From the NCBI RefSeq assembly GCF_014698035.1, contig NZ_JACJSF010000072.1:1-39844 (forward strand): a stretch of DNA of 39,844 nt, written 5' to 3'. Below the pieces are notes generated by a model. The model was not told the DNA's origin, ran no database searches, and saw nothing but the letters and a program-made list of their open reading frames with translations. Origin of the DNA: Desmonostoc muscorum FACHB-395. Its GTDB lineage: Bacteria > Cyanobacteriota > Cyanobacteriia > Cyanobacteriales > Nostocaceae. This document shows, piece after piece, positions 9,280-18,703 of the stretch (positions are counted from its first letter, which is position 1; the number at the start of each line of letters is the position of its first letter). The translations under genes and the position numbers were made by a program.

Positions 9280-9395
9280 TAGCCAATCAATGATTATGTA
9301 AAATACTAATTTAATTCAATCTATTTTGATGAATTTAGCAAGCTAGTAAAAATTTGCATATTGTTATAAAGAGTGTCACATGGTTAAAAAAAGTA

Positions 9396-10718
9396 ATGCT
9401 AAGTAAATTAAGACTTAAAAGCTTCTCACAATTAAAATCTCGTTCTGGCTTACGTGCAATTATTGCTAATACAGGTTGGTTGTTTGCTGACCGCATTCTC
9501 CGTATGGGTGCAAGCTTGGTAGTAGGAGTATGGGTAGCACGCTATTTAGGGGTACAGCAGTATGGTCTATTTAACTATGTTTTAGCCTTTGTTAGCTTAT
9601 TTAGTCCGATTTTTACTCTTGGACTAGACGATGTAGTAGTTCGCCATATTGTCCGTCAATCATCAAACAAAGAAGAAATTTTAGGAACCACTTTTTGGCT
9701 AAAGTTGCTCGGTGGAATTGCCTCTGTCTTATTGGCGGTTGGCAGTATGTTCTTCTTAGGTGAGCATGAAATACTGAAGATATGGCTAGTTGCAATTTTA
9801 GGAATGGTAGGGATTTTTAGGGCGGCTGATACTATTGAACTGTGGTTTCAATCACAGGTGCAGTCAAAATACAGTGTAATCGCTAAAAATATAGCTTTTC
9901 TGCTAAATACTCTCATCAAAATAGCACTAATTTTAACAAAAGCACCATTGTTAGCTTTTGCCTGGGTAACATTAGCAGAATTTGCAATGAGTGCAATTGG
10001 CTTGCTGATTGTTTACCAAGCCAGAGGTACCTCGGTGTTGTTATGGCGTTGGAACTTTACTGCTGCTAAAACTCTTTTAAAAGAGAGTTTACCTCTAATT
10101 TTTTCAGGGTTCGCCATCATGATTTTTATGAGAATCGATCAGGTGATGTTAGGTCAAATGATCGGAGATAAGGAGGTTGGAATTTATTCTGCTGCGGTTC
10201 GTGTTTCTGAAATTTGGTATTTTATTCCGGCGGCTATTGTCTCTTCGGTTGGTCCCTCAATTTACGCAGCTAAGGAAAAATCAGAAAGTCTTTATTATCA
10301 GCGAATAGGACAATTACTCCGTCTTCTCACATATATATCTTTTGCAATTGCTCTGCCAATGACATTTCTATCTGACAAGATAATTATGGTGATGTTTGGA
10401 AGTGGATATGCACAAGCAGGTCCAATATTAGCAGTTCATATTTGGACTTCTTTGTTTGTATTTATGGGTCTTGCAACATCACCGTGGTTTATTGCTGAAA
10501 GTTTGAATCATGTTTCTTTAGGTAAAACTTTATTTGGGGCAATATTGAATATTATTCTTAATATATTGTTAATTCCTAAATATGCAGGATTTGGTGCTGC
10601 GATCGCAACAATAATATCTCAAGCTTCTGCTGCTTTTATATGCAATGGGTTTGATAAAAGAACACAAAAAATATTCAAAATTCAAATGCGATCGCTACTT
10701 CCTTTTTATAAATTTTGA
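9396..10718 (+). CDS. Wzx-type polysaccharide flippase (MOP/PST family)
   Basis: This is an integral membrane protein with about 12-14 hydrophobic helices and the family-typical opening LRAIIANTGWLFADRILRMG, followed by WVARYLGVQQYGLFNYVLAF. Conserved intramembrane charged positions such as LGLDDVVVRHIV and FMRIDQVMLGQMIGDKEVGIYSAA match polysaccharide transport/flippase proteins. It should flip the undecaprenyl-linked repeat unit to the periplasmic face for polymerisation. The frame is open back to a TTG at 9354, but the ATG at 9396 gives the more usual N-terminus (440 aa). It sits between two glycosyltransferases in the cluster. Confidence 0.88.
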   Translation: MLSKLRLKSFSQLKSRSGLRAIIANTGWLFADRILRMGASLVVGVWVARYLGVQQYGLFNYVLAFVSLFSPIFTLGLDDVVVRHIVRQSSNKEEILGTTFWLKLLGGIASVLLAVGSMFFLGEHEILKIWLVAILGMVGIFRAADTIELWFQSQVQSKYSVIAKNIAFLLNTLIKIALILTKAPLLAFAWVTLAEFAMSAIGLLIVYQARGTSVLLWRWNFTAAKTLLKESLPLIFSGFAIMIFMRIDQVMLGQMIGDKEVGIYSAAVRVSEIWYFIPAAIVSSVGPSIYAAKEKSESLYYQRIGQLLRLLTYISFAIALPMTFLSDKIIMVMFGSGYAQAGPILAVHIWTSLFVFMGLATSPWFIAESLNHVSLGKTLFGAILNIILNILLIPKYAGFGAAIATIISQASAAFICNGFDKRTQKIFKIQMRSLLPFYKF

Positions 10719-10774
10719 TTGTTATCTATTTTTAGCCTTTACTTATAAATTCATATTAGCAAAATTAATCCAAT

Positions 10775-11701
10775 ATGCAAACACCAGTAACTTTTATTAT
10801 TTTCAATCGCTCACAAAAAACAGAGAAAGTTTTTGAAGCTATTCGCCAAGCCAAACCAAAAAAGCTTTTTGTCATTGCAGATGGACCGCGCAGCAACCGC
10901 GAAGGTGAGGCAGAAAAGTGTGAAGAAACTAGGGCAATTATTGAGAGAGTTGATTGGGAATGTGAAGTTATTAAGAATTATGCTGATATCAACTTAGGTT
11001 GTGCGAAACGAGTATCTAGTGGTTTAGATTGGGTATTTAATAATGTTGAAGAAACAATTATTTTAGAAGATGATTGTATCCCTCACCCGACTTTTTTCAG
11101 ATTTAGTGAAGAACTACTGGAAAAATATAGATATGATACTAGAATCGGCACCATATCTGCCCAAAATGTTCAATTTGGACGAAAACGCACAAATTACAGT
11201 TACTACTTTTCTCGTTATAACCACTGCTGGGGTTGGGCAAGTTGGAGACGTGCTTGGCAACATTATGATTTGACTATGAAACTCTGGAAAGAGGTGCAAG
11301 CAGAAAACCTTTTATATGACATTCTTATAGATACAAAAGCAGTAAATTATTGGCGACGAATATTTCAGTCTATTTATAACAATCCTACAGGTATAACTTG
11401 GGATTATCAATGGACATTTGCTTGCTGGATGCAGGGTAGCTTAAGCGTTATTCCCAATGTCAATTTAATTTCTAATGTTGGTGTTGGTGCAGACGCAACT
11501 CATTTCAATTCCAAGCAAGAATTTTCTTTCATTAATATGCCAATGGAAGCAATAGAGTTTCCCTTAAAGCATCCACCGTTTATTGTTAGGAATATAGAGG
11601 CAGATATTTTTACGCAGAAAACAGTCTATAAAGCAACTGCATTGGATATTTTTAAAGAAGAATTGAAGAAAAAATTAAATTACTCAACAGTCAAAAAATA
11701 G
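10775..11701 (+). CDS. Glycosyltransferase, HlpA-like / GT-A nucleotide-sugar transferase
   Basis: The 308-aa protein starts TPVTFIIFNRSQKTEKVFEAI and carries LFVIADGPR and the acidic metal-binding motif IILEDDCIPHPTFF, all marks of a GT-A fold. A Trp-rich segment (YNHCWGWASWRRAWQHYD) resembles the acceptor region of GnT-I-like transferases. Database entries of this family are often called hemolytic protein HlpA-like, a misleading name. It probably adds a sugar during repeat-unit assembly in the cytoplasm. It lies 56 bp after the flippase gene. Specificity is unknown. Confidence 0.75.
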   Translation: MQTPVTFIIFNRSQKTEKVFEAIRQAKPKKLFVIADGPRSNREGEAEKCEETRAIIERVDWECEVIKNYADINLGCAKRVSSGLDWVFNNVEETIILEDDCIPHPTFFRFSEELLEKYRYDTRIGTISAQNVQFGRKRTNYSYYFSRYNHCWGWASWRRAWQHYDLTMKLWKEVQAENLLYDILIDTKAVNYWRRIFQSIYNNPTGITWDYQWTFACWMQGSLSVIPNVNLISNVGVGADATHFNSKQEFSFINMPMEAIEFPLKHPPFIVRNIEADIFTQKTVYKATALDIFKEELKKKLNYSTVKK

Positions 11702-11733
11702 TAACCCATCTAGTAAATTAATAGACAGATGAA

Positions 11734-13008
11734 ATGTCAGAAATTAAGGTAAAATTAACAGAAAAAATACTAACTGTCTTACTATTACTCATTACTGTAG
11801 GGGCATTGACCATACACCCTGCACAAGAGATTTCTATATCTACCCTTGGAGGCGATAAGCTAGATACTATATTCAATATAGTTTCATATTTAATTCTGTT
11901 TTATTTCCTACTTTTATACTGGAAAGGTTTTCTTTATGTAACTACCAAAAGTCCATTACAGTTTCTTTTGATAACAATAGTTATATTTTCTCTTTTGTGG
12001 TCAGGAGACTTAAGTTCTAGCCTGACTTATATGAGAGGTTTAATCCGGCTATATTTTCTGGCAATCTATTTGGCAATGCGTTATTCTCTCCGCGAACAAA
12101 TGAGACTAATCGCTTGGGCGCTTGGTGTATCTGCATTATTATCTATGATATTTTCTGCATTCATACCAGGTTATATTCATCAATCACCAGAATTAGTAGG
12201 TATGTGGAGCGGAATTTATGGTCATAAAAATGAATTAGGATATATGATGGCTTGGAGTACAGGAGTTTTTTTGCACCTTGCTCTTAGTAGCCATCGATAT
12301 CGTTGGTTGATGTGGGGAATATGTGGGATATCTATATGTCTAATTATCCTCTCACGTTCCACAACATCTTTGACGATTATATTAACAATGGTATTGCTTT
12401 TACCTGTCTATAAATCATTTCAAAAAACTAATTATAAATTACAAGTTATTCTAATTACTTCGACTTTAATGTTACTCATTATAGGTTTAATGTTACTTAT
12501 CAATAATGCCGATACCGTAGTTGGTACTTCTGGCAAAGACCTTACCTTTAATGGACGTTCTGATCTCTGGGAGCTAGTGATGTCCAAGATTTGGGAAAGA
12601 CCCTGGCTTGGTTATGGATTTTCTGGATTTTGGACTAGTACTTCTGCATCTAATCTAAGAGCTACTTATGATTGGGCAAGTAATGCTCACAATGGTTTTT
12701 TAGAACTATTGTTAGAATTAGGATTTTTAGGTTTTTTTACTTTTGCAGCAGGCTTTTTCCGGTTCTTTGTAATGGCATTAACTCGAATTATTTCTGTTGC
12801 TAAAAAGCCGGAAGATTATTGGCCAATGCAGATGCTAATTATCATTGTAATAGTAAATTTTTCAGAAGCAAGATTATTAACTCCCAGTTGGAATTGGTTA
12901 ATGTATGTAACTACATCGCTATCTTTGACTCTTGAATATGAACGAAATCATAAAAATATTGTAGTTAGTAATTACGAAGTTAAAAAAAATGAAAGTTTTA
13001 CATCTTAG
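11734..13008 (+). CDS. O-antigen ligase / Wzy-like polymerase family membrane protein
   Basis: This 424-aa, strongly hydrophobic protein has roughly 10-12 predicted membrane helices. The large periplasmic loop near residues 265-330 carries the Wzy_C/WaaL hallmarks: FNGRSDLWELVMSKIWERPW, LGYGFSGFW and SNAHNGFLELLLELGFLG. In a cluster that also has a flippase and a co-polymerase, the natural role is polymerisation of flipped repeat units at the periplasmic face, although ligase activity cannot be excluded. Its last 20 nt overlap the start of the next gene, implying translational coupling. Confidence 0.85.
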   Translation: MSEIKVKLTEKILTVLLLLITVGALTIHPAQEISISTLGGDKLDTIFNIVSYLILFYFLLLYWKGFLYVTTKSPLQFLLITIVIFSLLWSGDLSSSLTYMRGLIRLYFLAIYLAMRYSLREQMRLIAWALGVSALLSMIFSAFIPGYIHQSPELVGMWSGIYGHKNELGYMMAWSTGVFLHLALSSHRYRWLMWGICGISICLIILSRSTTSLTIILTMVLLLPVYKSFQKTNYKLQVILITSTLMLLIIGLMLLINNADTVVGTSGKDLTFNGRSDLWELVMSKIWERPWLGYGFSGFWTSTSASNLRATYDWASNAHNGFLELLLELGFLGFFTFAAGFFRFFVMALTRIISVAKKPEDYWPMQMLIIIVIVNFSEARLLTPSWNWLMYVTTSLSLTLEYERNHKNIVVSNYEVKKNESFTS

Positions 13009-14260
13009 TACTCACGATATTGGTGGAGGTGCTGCAAGGGCTGCCTATCGTTTGCACACAGGTTTGCAAGATATAGGACTACAGTCACAAATGCTAGTTC
13101 AGGAAAAATCTAGTAATGATAAAACAGTAATTGCCCCTAAAATTAGACTGTTTCAAGGTATCGCCAAAGCCAAATTGACATTTGAAAGCCTACCATTAAA
13201 GCTTTATACTCAAAAGAAAAATACTCCATTTTTTATTCAATGGTTGCCAGATAGAGTTATTCCTAAAGTTGCTCAGATTAATCCAGATATAATCAATTTG
13301 CATTGGATTAGCGGAGCTTTTATGCAAATAGAAACGTTCTCTAAGCTAAAGCGTCCTCTAGTTTGGACTCTCCATGATATGTGGGGGTTTACTGGAGGGT
13401 GCCACGTTATTGGAGAATGCGATCGCTACAAAGTATCCTGTGGAGCTTGCCCTCAACTCAACAGTATTAATGAGTGGGATTTATCCCGTTGGGTATGGCG
13501 GCGCAAAGTAAAAGCTTGGAAAAATATTAATTTAACTCTGGTTTCCCCAAGTTCTTGGTTAGCAGAGTGTGCTCGTTCCAGTTCTTTGTTCCAGAATTTG
13601 CAAATCGAGGTGATTCCTCACGGATTGGATACTCAAAAATATCGACCTATTAATCAACATTTTGCCCGAGAAACACTGAAGTTACCTCAAGATAAGAAGC
13701 TGATTCTCTTTGGAGCTATAGAAGCAACAAGCGATCGAAATAAAGGATTTCATTTGTTGCAGCCAGCTCTACAAGAATTGAGTAAGGCCGGATGGAAGGA
13801 CAACTTTGAAGTGGTTATTTTTGGGGCATCTCAACCTGAAAATCCACCCGATTTAGGCTTTAAAACATACTATCTAGGGCATTTATATGATGATCTATCT
13901 TTAGCAACTGTTTACTCGGCAGCTGATGTGATGCTTGTGCCATCTCTGCAAGAATCTTTTGGACAGACAGCTTCTGAATCACTTGCTTGTGGTACTCCAG
14001 TTGTTGCATTTAATTCTACTGGCTTAAAAGATATTGTCGATCATCAGCAAAATGGCTATTTAGCTAACCCTTATGAAGTTGATGATTTCGCCAAAGGAAT
14101 TGCCTGGATACTTGAAAATGAGCAGAGGTTAGAAAAACTGTCATTCTATGCTCGCAAGAAAGCAGAACAAGAGTTCACCATAGAACTTCAAGCACGTCGT
14201 TATTCAGCTTTATTTGAGGAAATATTGATGGTAGCCAAAAAATCTCCATTTAGTAACTAA
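12989..14260 (+). CDS. Family 4 glycosyltransferase (GT-B, WcaC-like)
   Basis: The 423-aa protein is a GT-B transferase. The N-terminal acceptor domain opens with MKVLHLSTHDIGGGAARAAYRLH, a hallmark of the WcaC-like group, and contains NPDIINLHWISGAF and VWTLHDMWGFTGGC. A Cys-rich insert follows (CDRYKVSCGACPQL). The C-terminal donor domain has DTQKYRPIN, ILFGAI, VYSAADVMLVPSLQESFGQT and the E-x7-E retaining-transferase region (QESFGQTASESLACGTPVVAF). It overlaps the upstream Wzy-like gene by 20 nt in a different frame. It transfers one sugar, probably retaining its anomeric configuration, in repeat-unit synthesis. Confidence 0.88.
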   Translation: MKVLHLSTHDIGGGAARAAYRLHTGLQDIGLQSQMLVQEKSSNDKTVIAPKIRLFQGIAKAKLTFESLPLKLYTQKKNTPFFIQWLPDRVIPKVAQINPDIINLHWISGAFMQIETFSKLKRPLVWTLHDMWGFTGGCHVIGECDRYKVSCGACPQLNSINEWDLSRWVWRRKVKAWKNINLTLVSPSSWLAECARSSSLFQNLQIEVIPHGLDTQKYRPINQHFARETLKLPQDKKLILFGAIEATSDRNKGFHLLQPALQELSKAGWKDNFEVVIFGASQPENPPDLGFKTYYLGHLYDDLSLATVYSAADVMLVPSLQESFGQTASESLACGTPVVAFNSTGLKDIVDHQQNGYLANPYEVDDFAKGIAWILENEQRLEKLSFYARKKAEQEFTIELQARRYSALFEEILMVAKKSPFSN

Positions 14261-14289
14261 TTTTAGTAAATAAATAAATACTTCATAAT

Positions 14290-15306
14290 ATGTCAATACC
14301 TATAGCTTTTATAATTTGTACAGAACCTGGGCGCTTAGAAGCTCAGTCGTTAATGCTTGCAGAAAGTATTCGTAAGTTCTGTGGAGAATTGAAAGATACA
14401 CCTATATATAGTTTTCATCCTAGAGTAGGTGAACCAATATCAAAGCAAACCCAAAAAGCATTTGAAGCGTTGCAGGTAAATCATCAACAAGTCCCTATCA
14501 ATCAAGAATTCCATGAATATTATTTAGCAAATAAGCCCCTGGCGTGTGCCTATGCAGAACAAAATATTGATGCAGAAATATTAGTTTTTCTAGACAGTGA
14601 TAAATGCTTTTTTTCTGCACCAAAAGAATTTTTATTACCTGTTAATTGCAACGTTCGTTTACGTCCTGAGTATGGTCAAGGAATTGGTTCTACAGGTTTT
14701 CGAGACTCTCAAGAATGGTACTGGCAAAAATTATATGAAGTGCTGGGGGTAAAACGTGAGGTATTTGTTGAAACACCAATTGGTAAAAAAAGGATTAGAG
14801 CTTACTGGAATTCTGGTTTGGTCGTGGTGAGAAGGAGTGCGGGTATATTTACAGCTTGGAAAGAGAACTTTGAAAAAGTCATGCGCCTTGATATTACTCC
14901 TCCCCAAGGTATTTATTTTGTTGAGCAGTCTGTTTTGTCTGTAACTTTATGTGCCTTGGAAGAAAACGTCGAACATCTTCCTGCTAATTATAGTTATCCA
15001 TTACCTTTACATAACCGTTTATCAACAGAATTACAAATTAAACATTGGAATGATATTATATCAATTCATTATTTCAACCTATTCTTCTATAACGATTGGA
15101 ATACACAAATCAAAAAATTGAGAAAGCTTAACATCAATTCTGAAAAATATCTATGGTTGTGTCAAGAGGTTGTCAGACTAAAAATGCCTCGTGTATCAGT
15201 TTTGCACAGATATATGTTGGTAGTTAGAAGAATGGAACAAAAATTACGAAACTTTAATTTAGATATTAATTTGAGTAGCTGGATAGAAAAAATGGCGAAA
15301 CTTTAA
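14290..15306 (+). CDS. Putative GT-A fold glycosyltransferase
   Basis: The 338-aa protein is not a member of a family I can name with certainty. It opens with PIAFIICTEPGRLEAQSLML, has the metal-site-like motif LVFLDSDKCFF (DXD) near residue 100 and the YWNSGLVVVRRSAGIF stretch seen in GT8/GT-A-like enzymes, where an N-S-G motif contacts donor sugar. These marks, its position 29 bp after one transferase gene and before another, and the absence of membrane helices all point to a cytoplasmic sugar transferase. Donor and acceptor are unknown. Confidence 0.6.
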   Translation: MSIPIAFIICTEPGRLEAQSLMLAESIRKFCGELKDTPIYSFHPRVGEPISKQTQKAFEALQVNHQQVPINQEFHEYYLANKPLACAYAEQNIDAEILVFLDSDKCFFSAPKEFLLPVNCNVRLRPEYGQGIGSTGFRDSQEWYWQKLYEVLGVKREVFVETPIGKKRIRAYWNSGLVVVRRSAGIFTAWKENFEKVMRLDITPPQGIYFVEQSVLSVTLCALEENVEHLPANYSYPLPLHNRLSTELQIKHWNDIISIHYFNLFFYNDWNTQIKKLRKLNINSEKYLWLCQEVVRLKMPRVSVLHRYMLVVRRMEQKLRNFNLDINLSSWIEKMAKL

Positions 15307-15382
15307 ACGTAATGGAAATAATTACGTATAGCTTTATTATTTGTATTGCTCATTTCCATATAAATTACGTGAGGTAAATAAG

Positions 15383-16276
15383 ATGAAAAAAGCAAATATA
15401 GCTGTAGTTATGACCTGTCATAACAGGCGAAATACAACTCTTGCCTGTCTACATACTTTATATGAGCAAAAACATCATTGTGATGTTTACCTAACTGATG
15501 ATGGTAGCTCTGACGGGACTGCACAAGCTATCAAAGCAGAATATCCAGACGTACACATTCTTCAGGGTAATGGTAATTTATTTTGGGTAGGAGGAATGCA
15601 TCTTGCCTTTGATGAGGCGATAAAGAATCAATATGATTATTATCTATGGTTGAATGATGACACATTTCTAGAACCCAATGCTGTCAGCAAATTATTACAG
15701 ATTCATCAAGATTTGACTGCACAAGGTTATCCAGACTCAATTGTAGTTGGTTCAACTAAAGACCCAATGACAGGAAAAGCAACCTATGGAGGAGCAGTAA
15801 AATCTAAAAAGTGGTATTCTAACAAATTTGAATTTTTAGAACCAAGTTCGGTTATTCAAAAATGCGATGCTATGTATGGTAATTGTGTACTAATTCCTAA
15901 AACTGTTGCTGTAAAAGTTGGCAATATTGATACAGCTTTTATTCACAGTTTAGGAGATTTAGATTATGCCCTCAGAGCGCGTAAATTGGGTTGTCAAATA
16001 TGGGTAGCTCCTGGATATATTGGTACTTGTACTAAAAACTCTATCCGTAACAGTTGGGTAGATACTAATTTAAGTATATTACAGCGCTTACAAAAGGCGT
16101 TGCAAATTAAAGGATTTCCATTAAAACCCTGGACTATATTTTGTATCAGACACTCTGGGCCGTTATGGATATTTTATTGGTTTTTACCCTATATAAGAGC
16201 AATTATTGGTTACAAAAATTTGGCAATTTCTCCCACATTTTCTGAAGATATTAACCAAAGTAACTCAGAAGTTTGA
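15383..16276 (+). CDS. Family 2 glycosyltransferase (rhamnosyl/galactofuranosyl-like)
   Basis: The reading frame extends to 15341, but a GAGG ribosome site at 15371-15374 lies 8 nt before the ATG at 15383, which gives a normal family-2 N-terminus (MKKANIAVVMTCHNRRNTTL, 297 aa). Motifs: VYLTDDGSSDGTAQAI, QGNGNLFWVGGMHLAFDEA, LWLNDDTFLEPNAV (DDT metal site) and HSLGDLDYALRARKLG, the ED/GD-Y-x-R catalytic-base region. The arrangement resembles dTDP-rhamnose or galactofuranose transferases, although the donor is not provable here. The C-terminus has a hydrophobic patch that may attach to the membrane. Confidence 0.85.
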   Translation: MKKANIAVVMTCHNRRNTTLACLHTLYEQKHHCDVYLTDDGSSDGTAQAIKAEYPDVHILQGNGNLFWVGGMHLAFDEAIKNQYDYYLWLNDDTFLEPNAVSKLLQIHQDLTAQGYPDSIVVGSTKDPMTGKATYGGAVKSKKWYSNKFEFLEPSSVIQKCDAMYGNCVLIPKTVAVKVGNIDTAFIHSLGDLDYALRARKLGCQIWVAPGYIGTCTKNSIRNSWVDTNLSILQRLQKALQIKGFPLKPWTIFCIRHSGPLWIFYWFLPYIRAIIGYKNLAISPTFSEDINQSNSEV

Positions 16277-16391
16277 TTCTGTTGCCAGGATGATTAACTA
16301 ATCATATTTGGATAATTCATAGCTATCTAAATAAGTGAAAAAATGTATTTTCAACAATCAATTCTTTAAATATTCAAATCATCAATAGATT

Positions 16392-17543
16392 ATGGGCAAA
16401 CGTTTACTAATTGTCTCAACACTTGATTCTAGTCAACCATTTGGTGCATTTACTAGACCTTTTTATCTAGGACAATATCTAACTAGATATTTTGATGTTT
16501 TTCAGCTAGGATTAGATTGTTCATCTGTTAATTATGCACCTTCTATTTCTATTGGCTCAAGAAGCCTAAAGTCATATATTCAAACTATAGAAAAATGTAT
16601 CGATGAGTTTTGTCCAGATATCGTTTATGCTCAAGAAACTTTACCTGGATTAGCTGCTTTGATTTCGTTGAGGCTTAGAAAACGCAGAAAATCCTCTCTT
16701 GTCTTAGATTTTCATACATTTTCAGCGTATGAATATTGGATGCGCTTGTTTTCGGTTGCCAATCCTTTCAAGGAGTTTGTACAATGTATTAAGACATATA
16801 TTGCTCAGGGAATTCTGATATTTTCTGGTAGTCCAATTATTGCAGCAGGCGACTCAATTCCTAAACTAATTTACCAGTGGTATGGTAAAACTCCACAGCA
16901 GATTTATAGTATCGGGAATGGAGTTACTGAAGACTTACTAAATACTGAATTATTTTTGAGCCAAGACCCTTATCAAGCATTTAGACCAGCAAAGATAGTG
17001 GTTCTTATTGCTCCTAAAACATTTCAGTTTCCAAGTAATGATATGTCTGTGTCAATGACTATTCAGATTGCTAAACATATTGAAAATCATCAGGAGAAAA
17101 TACATTTTGTTGTTATAGGTAGAGATAGCAGTGATATTTCAGAACCAATACCTTCTAATATTTCTTTTTTGGGATTTTTCCCTAAAAGAGAGGATTTTGT
17201 TAAACATGTTAAATATGCAGATATTGCTTTGCTGCCATTCTCTAAGCAAGCAGTAGCAGGTGGCGCTCGTAATAAAGCGTTAGATTATTTCGCTAGTAGA
17301 AAATTAGTTGTATCAACACCAGAAGGATTGCGAGGTTTAGAAGAATTCCGGCACTTAGAACATCTTTTAGTAACAGGATACTCTACTGAAGAAGTCGCTA
17401 ATACAGTGCTAGATGCAGCTTCAAATTTTGATAAATATCAATCAATTGTAGATACAGCATATACCTTAATTACAGAGAAATATTCTTGGAATGCAAGAGC
17501 GCAGAACATCGCGCAAATTATCATGGAAGTAAGTTGTTCTTAG
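16392..17543 (+). CDS. GT-B (family 4-like) glycosyltransferase
   Basis: The 383-aa protein has the two-Rossmann layout of GT-B enzymes. The N-terminal part starts GKRLLIVSTLDSSQPFGAFT and includes CPDIVYAQETLPGLAAL. The C-terminal donor domain includes IYSIGNGVTEDLL, IHFVVIGRDSS, NISFLGFFPKREDFVKHVKYADIALLPF and the donor-binding GARNKALDYFASRKLVVSTPEGLRGL. It lacks the classical E-x7-E and instead has a K-x-x-D-Y-F pattern, seen in some GT4-like members. It is preceded by a 115-bp A/T-rich gap, so it may be a separate transcription unit or be co-transcribed from upstream. Confidence 0.8.
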   Translation: MGKRLLIVSTLDSSQPFGAFTRPFYLGQYLTRYFDVFQLGLDCSSVNYAPSISIGSRSLKSYIQTIEKCIDEFCPDIVYAQETLPGLAALISLRLRKRRKSSLVLDFHTFSAYEYWMRLFSVANPFKEFVQCIKTYIAQGILIFSGSPIIAAGDSIPKLIYQWYGKTPQQIYSIGNGVTEDLLNTELFLSQDPYQAFRPAKIVVLIAPKTFQFPSNDMSVSMTIQIAKHIENHQEKIHFVVIGRDSSDISEPIPSNISFLGFFPKREDFVKHVKYADIALLPFSKQAVAGGARNKALDYFASRKLVVSTPEGLRGLEEFRHLEHLLVTGYSTEEVANTVLDAASNFDKYQSIVDTAYTLITEKYSWNARAQNIAQIIMEVSCS

Positions 17544-17691
17544 TTAAATTTATTTATTTATTTCAAAGAATATATACGTCTAAAAAATTTAAATTTAAGT
17601 TTTTTTAGTATTGAAGATTTGAAATATTTAAATAATCGCCTTTCTTCTGAAATTAACTCTCATAATTCTAAAAATAAAAATTTTTTAAGTC

Positions 17692-18516
17692 ATGAAAAAT
17701 CGATTTTCTTATAAACTTCTTGGTGTTAAAGTTGATGCACTCTCTATCCCAGAGTTAAATTTATTAATTGAAGAATCTATTGATAAAAACGAGAAATGGA
17801 TTATTGCTAATCACAACTTGCATAGTCTTTATATCTTTCATAACGATCCAAAAATGCAAGCGTTTTATGCCAAGGCTGAATATATTCATATTGATGGTAT
17901 GCCTTTATTGTTTATTGGAAAGTTGTTAGGTTTTCCAATGAAACGAGAACAAAGAGTAACCTATGCTGACTGGGTATGGCCTCTGATGGCAGAAGCCGCT
18001 AGTAAAGACTGGCGTGTATTCTATTTAGGTTCAAAGCCAGGAGTGGCGGAACAAGGAGCAAGTATTTTGCGCGAGAAATTTCCTGGTTTACAGATTGCTT
18101 GCGCTCATGGTTATATTGATATGGATAAAGATAGTGAAGAAAATCTCGCGACTCTGGCTGCAATTAATGCTTACAAACCTCATGTATTAATGGTGGGGAT
18201 GGGTATGCCACGCCAAGAGCATTGGATTTCGGAAAATCTGGAATATATTCATGCCAACACTATTTTGACTAGTGGAGCCTGTATGGACTATGTAGCAGGA
18301 GCAGTACCTACTCCTCCTCGCTGGATGGGAAGGGTTGGCTTGGAATGGTTGTATCGCTTGTTATCTGAACCGAAAAGACTTTGGAGACGTTACTTGCTTG
18401 AGCCTTGGTTTGTAGCTACATTATTTTTGCGAGAAATTTGGAGTATGCCAAGCCAACAAAAAAAAAATAGAATGCTGCTATTTCTCACTACAAGATTCCA
18501 CAAGTTTGTAGCCTGA
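17692..18516 (+). CDS. WecG/TagA/CpsF family glycosyltransferase (GT26)
   Basis: The 274-aa protein shows the GT26 signature set: LLGVKVDALSIPELNLLIEE, a conserved ANHNLHSLYIFHND stretch, the catalytic-Asp region YIHIDGMPLL, WRVFYLGSKPGVAEQGA and MVGMGMPRQEHWI. The basic membrane-binding C-terminal tail (SEPKRLWRRYLLEPWF) is also present. Members transfer ManNAcA, ManNAc or similar sugars to polyprenyl-linked acceptors early in polymer assembly. It closes the plus-strand cluster. A 148-bp A/T-rich gap separates it from the previous transferase. Confidence 0.9.
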   Translation: MKNRFSYKLLGVKVDALSIPELNLLIEESIDKNEKWIIANHNLHSLYIFHNDPKMQAFYAKAEYIHIDGMPLLFIGKLLGFPMKREQRVTYADWVWPLMAEAASKDWRVFYLGSKPGVAEQGASILREKFPGLQIACAHGYIDMDKDSEENLATLAAINAYKPHVLMVGMGMPRQEHWISENLEYIHANTILTSGACMDYVAGAVPTPPRWMGRVGLEWLYRLLSEPKRLWRRYLLEPWFVATLFLREIWSMPSQQKKNRMLLFLTTRFHKFVA

Positions 18517-18619
18517 TTGAGTTTCGCCAAGCCTCACCAGTACGTCACTCAACTTGTCACGAATTTATGAAATACTGTATTAAGGCTTAATCATTAATTA
18601 CTTCAAGACACTTTATATC

Positions 18620-18638
18620 TCATCATCGTAAATGATGA
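18620..18638. terminator. Possible hairpin between convergent genes
   Basis: TCATCAT (18620-18626) pairs with ATGATGA (18632-18638) over a 5-nt loop, between the end of the WecG-like gene and the end of the convergent GH10 gene. The stem is A/T-rich and no strong U tract follows on either strand, so a terminator role is weak. Confidence 0.25.
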
Positions 18639-18703
18639 ATAATATCTCCACATACTTCGTTGAGAATAACATTTAAAAGTGCTATTTACGTCTGGGTGAA
18701 GTA